8,561 nt of DNA from Lachnospiraceae bacterium (GTDB lineage Bacteria; Bacillota; Clostridia; Lachnospirales; Lachnospiraceae), in NCBI GenBank assembly GCA_009787745.1, contig WQST01000095.1, positions 1 to 8,561 on the forward strand, written 5' to 3'. The notes beneath the pieces are model-generated. The model saw only the letters and a program-made list of their open reading frames with translations, did no database searches and had not been told where the DNA came from. Positions 6,330 through 8,561 of the stretch are shown one piece after another. Numbering within the stretch: the stretch's first letter is position 1; each line of letters starts with the position of its first letter. Made by a program: the position numbers and the translations under genes.

Positions 6330-7443
6330 TTATATACTGCCGGTGTTTAGTTGTTTTAGGTAAGCGGTTATGAAGGTGTCTATGGCTCCGTCCATGACGG
6401 CGTCTACGTTGCCTGATTCGGCGTTGGTGCGGTGGTCTTTGACCATGGTGTAGGGTTGCATGACGTAGGAGCGGATTTGGTTGCCCCAGCCAATCTCGGT
6501 GACTTCGCCGCGAAGGTCGGAGAGTTTTTCGGCATTTGCTTCTTGTTTTAGCAATAATAGTTTTGCTTTTAGCATTTGCATTGATTTGTCACGGTTTTGA
6601 TGCTGGGAGCGTTCGTTCTGGCATTGGACGACGATTCCCGTGGGGATGTGGGTGATGCGGACGGCGGATGAGGTTTTGTTGACGTGCTGACCTCCCGCAC
6701 CGCTGCTTCTATAGGTATCTATACGCAGGTCATCGTCGTTTATTTCAATGTCAATGTCTTCGTTTATTTCAGGCATGACATCAAGTGAAACGAATGAGGT
6801 TTGGCGCTTTCCTTGGGCGTTAAAAGGGGAAATGCGAACTAAGCGGTGGACGCCTTTTTCTGATTTGAGGTAGCCATAGGCGTTTTCACCGTTTATTTGG
6901 AAAGTGACGGACTTTATCCCTGCTTCGTCGCCGTCTAAGTAATCAAGGACTTCGAGGGAAAAGCCTTTGCGGTCGGCATAGCGGCTGTACATACGGTAGA
7001 GCATACTGCACCAATCACAACTTTCGGTTCCGCCCGCCCCCGCATTCAGCTTGAGAATGGCGCCTGAGTTATCGTATTCGCCTGATAGGAGCGTTGCTAT
7101 GCGGATATTTTCGTAGGTTTGGATGAAATTATCAAGTTCTTCGCGGATTTCGGCAATAATGCCTTCATCGTTTTCTTCATAGCCAAGTTCGAGGAGCGTT
7201 TCAATGTCTTCATATGATGTTTCGAGGTCGGCAATGATGCCCGCAGAATCTTTCAGGGACTTTAGGTCTTTCATTTTTTGGTTGGAAAGGTCGGGGTTGT
7301 CCCAGAAGCCGGGAGCGGCCATTTCCATTTCCAGTTCTTCGATGCGCTTTAGTTTGGCATCTAAGTTAAAGTGAATCCCTCACTTCCGCTAAAGGGGTTT
7401 TATAAGCTTGGAGTTCGGATTTCATCTGATCCAGTTGTACCAT
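6330..7443 (-). CDS. prfB: Peptide chain release factor 2, with programmed +1 frameshift
   Basis: RF2 ends translation at UGA and UAA by triggering hydrolysis of peptidyl-tRNA in the ribosome. The product is made from two frames: 25 codons from ATG 7443 (MVQLDQMKSELQAY...DSL), ending at CTT 7371-7369, then skipping base 7368 and continuing from AAC at 7367 for 345 codons to TAA (6332-6330). The total is 370 residues. The joined sequence reads SLNLDAKLKRIEELEMEMAA, matching the RF2 N-terminus. The codon-recognition tripeptide SPF is at 205-207 and the catalytic GGQ at 250-252, the E. coli RF2 numbers as I recall them. AAGGTG (7451-7456) precedes the ATG by seven bases. A call beginning at ATG 7328 would lose 38 residues. 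secA lies 66 bases upstream, as in Bacillus. Third codon positions are unusually rich in C and A. Confidence 0.96.
7365..7380 (-). promoter_or_regulatory. prfB +1 recoding site (CTT TAA C)
   Basis: Reading the minus strand: AGGGAT (7380-7375), TCA, CTT (7371-7369), TAA (7368-7366), C (7365). The Shine-Dalgarno-like AGG is six bases before CTT, the same register as AGG GGG TAT CTT TGA C in E. coli prfB. Peptidyl-tRNA-Leu slips from CUU to UUU and the next codon read is AAC. The recoded stop is UAA rather than the usual UGA. When termination at this stop is slow, frameshifting rises and RF2 is made, which is the known autoregulatory loop. Confidence 0.92.
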
Positions 7444-7479
7444 TTAACGTCACCTTCTTTCTGTTTTGGATTTTTATGA

Positions 7480-7485
7480 ATTATA
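7480..7485 (-). promoter_or_regulatory. Possible internal promoter -10 for prfB
   Basis: A perfect TATAAT on the minus strand (7485-7480) lies in the 66-base gap between secA and prfB. A start near 7473 would give a leader of about 30 bases with the AAGGTG ribosome binding site. The matching -35 is poor: TGTGAA with an 18-base spacer is the best I see. It may allow prfB expression independent of secA, but could be a chance match in an AT-rich gap. Confidence 0.35.
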
Positions 7486-7509
7486 CTAACCTATCTGTCG
7501 TGCTTCACA

Positions 7510-8561
7510 CTACGTTCTACCGCAGCATTTCTTGTATTTCAGCTTGCTGCCGCAGGGGCAGGGGTCGTTGGCGTAGACTTTGGCGCTTTCGCGTTTGGCG
7601 GGGACTTTGCCGAGGGATTCATCTTTATTGGTTCCCGTTACTTTGGCGACTTGTTCGCGCTCAACTTTTTGTTCGACGCTCACATGGAGGAGCATCCGAA
7701 CGGTTTCTTCTTTGATATTCTGGGTCATTTCGTCGAACATTTCGTAGCCGTTAAGTTTGTATTCGACTTTGGGGTCGCGTTGACCGTATGCTTGGAGTGA
7801 TACGCCTTGACGAAGCTGATCCATGTCGTCGATATGATCCATCCATTTGCGGTCGATTACCTTAAGTAAAACGACGCGTTCAAGCTCGCGGATAGCTTCC
7901 GCTTCGGGGAACTCCGCTTCTTTGGCTTCGTATAGTTTGACGGCTTCTTCCTTAAGCTGTTGGATTAAAGCTTTTTTCTTGGGTACTTTGACGCGTCCTG
8001 TGTTGAGCGGGCGCAAAGGGATAATACGAATGAGTAAATTGTTAAGTTCCGTGAAATCCCATTCGTCGATATCGGCATCATCGCCGATACATGTTTCAAC
8101 ACTGCTTTCGGTAATATCGGTGATCATTTTGTAAACAACGTCGCGCATACTCTCTCCGTCCAAAACGCGGCGGCGCTCTTCGTAGATGATTTCTCGCTGT
8201 TCATTATTGACCTGATCGAATTCGAGGAGGTTTTTACGGATGCCGAAGTTATTGTTCTCGATTTTCTTCTGCGCATTTTCGATGGCGTTGGTGAGCATTT
8301 TGTGTTCGATTTCCTGACCCTCGGGAATGCCTAAAGTAGTGAACATGTTAATCAGGCGTTCGGAGCCGAACAGCCGCATTAAATCATCTTCCAAAGCAAT
8401 ATAAAATTTTGATTCGCCGGGGTCGCCCTGACGGCCGCTTCGGCCGCGAAGCTGGTTATCAATCCGACGCGATTCATGGCGCTCGGTACCGATGATTTTT
8501 AGCCCCCCCGCGGCGCGGGCCTCGGCGTCTAACTTGATATCTGTACCGCGGCCTGCCATGT
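7510..8561 (-). CDS. secA: SecA preprotein translocase ATPase, C-terminal part
   Basis: SecA is the ATPase motor that pushes unfolded secretory proteins through SecYEG at the cytoplasmic membrane. The 5' part lies beyond base 8561; 349 residues are visible. The window begins inside the second nucleotide-binding domain, at MAGRGTDIKL, with HESRRIDNQLRGRSGRQGDPG at 28-48, the arginine-finger motif. Next come the helical scaffold (about 90-150 and onward), the wing region, the two-helix finger region around DRKWMDHIDDMDQLRQGVSLQAYGQRDP (236-263), a variable linker (about 298-328), and a C-terminal zinc motif CPCGSKLKYKKCC (334-346), which binds SecB or ribosomes in other species. The remaining length agrees with a B. 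subtilis-sized SecA. The MAG at 8559 is not a start codon; the residue before it (only AC visible) fits the N of NMAGRGTD. Stop TAG at 7512-7510; prfB follows. Confidence 0.97.
   Translation of the reverse strand, partial: MAGRGTDIKLDAEARAAGGLKIIGTERHESRRIDNQLRGRSGRQGDPGESKFYIALEDDLMRLFGSERLINMFTTLGIPEGQEIEHKMLTNAIENAQKKIENNNFGIRKNLLEFDQVNNEQREIIYEERRRVLDGESMRDVVYKMITDITESSVETCIGDDADIDEWDFTELNNLLIRIIPLRPLNTGRVKVPKKKALIQQLKEEAVKLYEAKEAEFPEAEAIRELERVVLLKVIDRKWMDHIDDMDQLRQGVSLQAYGQRDPKVEYKLNGYEMFDEMTQNIKEETVRMLLHVSVEQKVEREQVAKVTGTNKDESLGKVPAKRESAKVYANDPCPCGSKLKYKKCCGRT

Noticed and set aside
6330..7328. prfB starting at ATG 7328 as a complete 332-residue protein, or prfB as a frameshifted pseudogene
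   Set aside because: The upstream 38 residues are conserved RF2 sequence reached by a standard +1 recoding site with a good ribosome binding site, so this is regulated recoding and not damage or a shorter protein.
7371..7715. Plus-strand open frame over the prfB start and secA end
   Set aside because: Arg/Trp-rich translation opposite two recognised genes; no ribosome binding site.
1..8561. Search for CRISPR, insertion sequence, tRNA or rRNA, toxin-antitoxin or phage genes
   Set aside because: No spaced direct repeats, transposase motifs, terminal inverted repeats, tRNA-like CCA ends or related protein motifs were found by reading.

Overview
The window looks like chromosomal core DNA with a small accessory cluster from a Gram-positive bacterium, most likely an anaerobic Clostridia-type Firmicute. 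The clues are the secA-prfB gene order typical of Bacillus and clostridia, a meso-diaminopimelate dehydrogenase, consensus sigma-A type promoters, GGAGG/AAGG ribosome binding sites, and small-protein families (DUF4190, DUF975, DUF6056, a clostridial HExxH/CxxC protein) that I associate with clostridial genomes. TGA is an ordinary stop here (it ends tex and the DUF4190 gene), and a full RF2 is encoded, so the code is standard. The species cannot be named from the window.

Layout. (1) Positions 1-3011, minus strand: tex (RNA-binding, transcription-associated protein), followed 19 bases later by ddh (meso-DAP dehydrogenase, cut by the window edge), probably one transcript. (2) 3019-3083: two back-to-back promoters, one for tex and one for the DUF4190 gene. 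Each predicts an RNA start almost on the start codon, so both mRNAs may be leaderless or nearly so. (3) 3092-6274, plus strand: a DUF4190 membrane protein, then after a 155-base gap a tight three-gene group. The group has a small HExxH/CxxC putative metalloprotein, a DUF975 membrane protein overlapping it by 14 bases, and a large DUF6056 multi-pass membrane protein. (4) 6287-6326: a perfect 40-base palindrome between convergent genes. (5) 6330-8561, minus strand: secA (C-terminal part only) followed by prfB.

The best point is prfB. The long uninterrupted frame starts too late and lacks the N-terminus of RF2. Going back to a good ribosome binding site and ATG at 7443, a 25-codon frame ends at a stop and continues in the +1 frame exactly where the classic RF2 programmed frameshift occurs. 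It gives a 370-residue protein with SPF and GGQ at the same numbers as E. coli RF2 (from memory). The recoded stop is UAA, not the usual UGA, which changes the logic of the autoregulatory loop because RF1 also reads UAA.

I see no CRISPR array, insertion sequence, tRNA, rRNA, prophage or defence system. The least understood part is the 3667-6274 membrane/metalloprotein cluster; its function is not established by the sequence.
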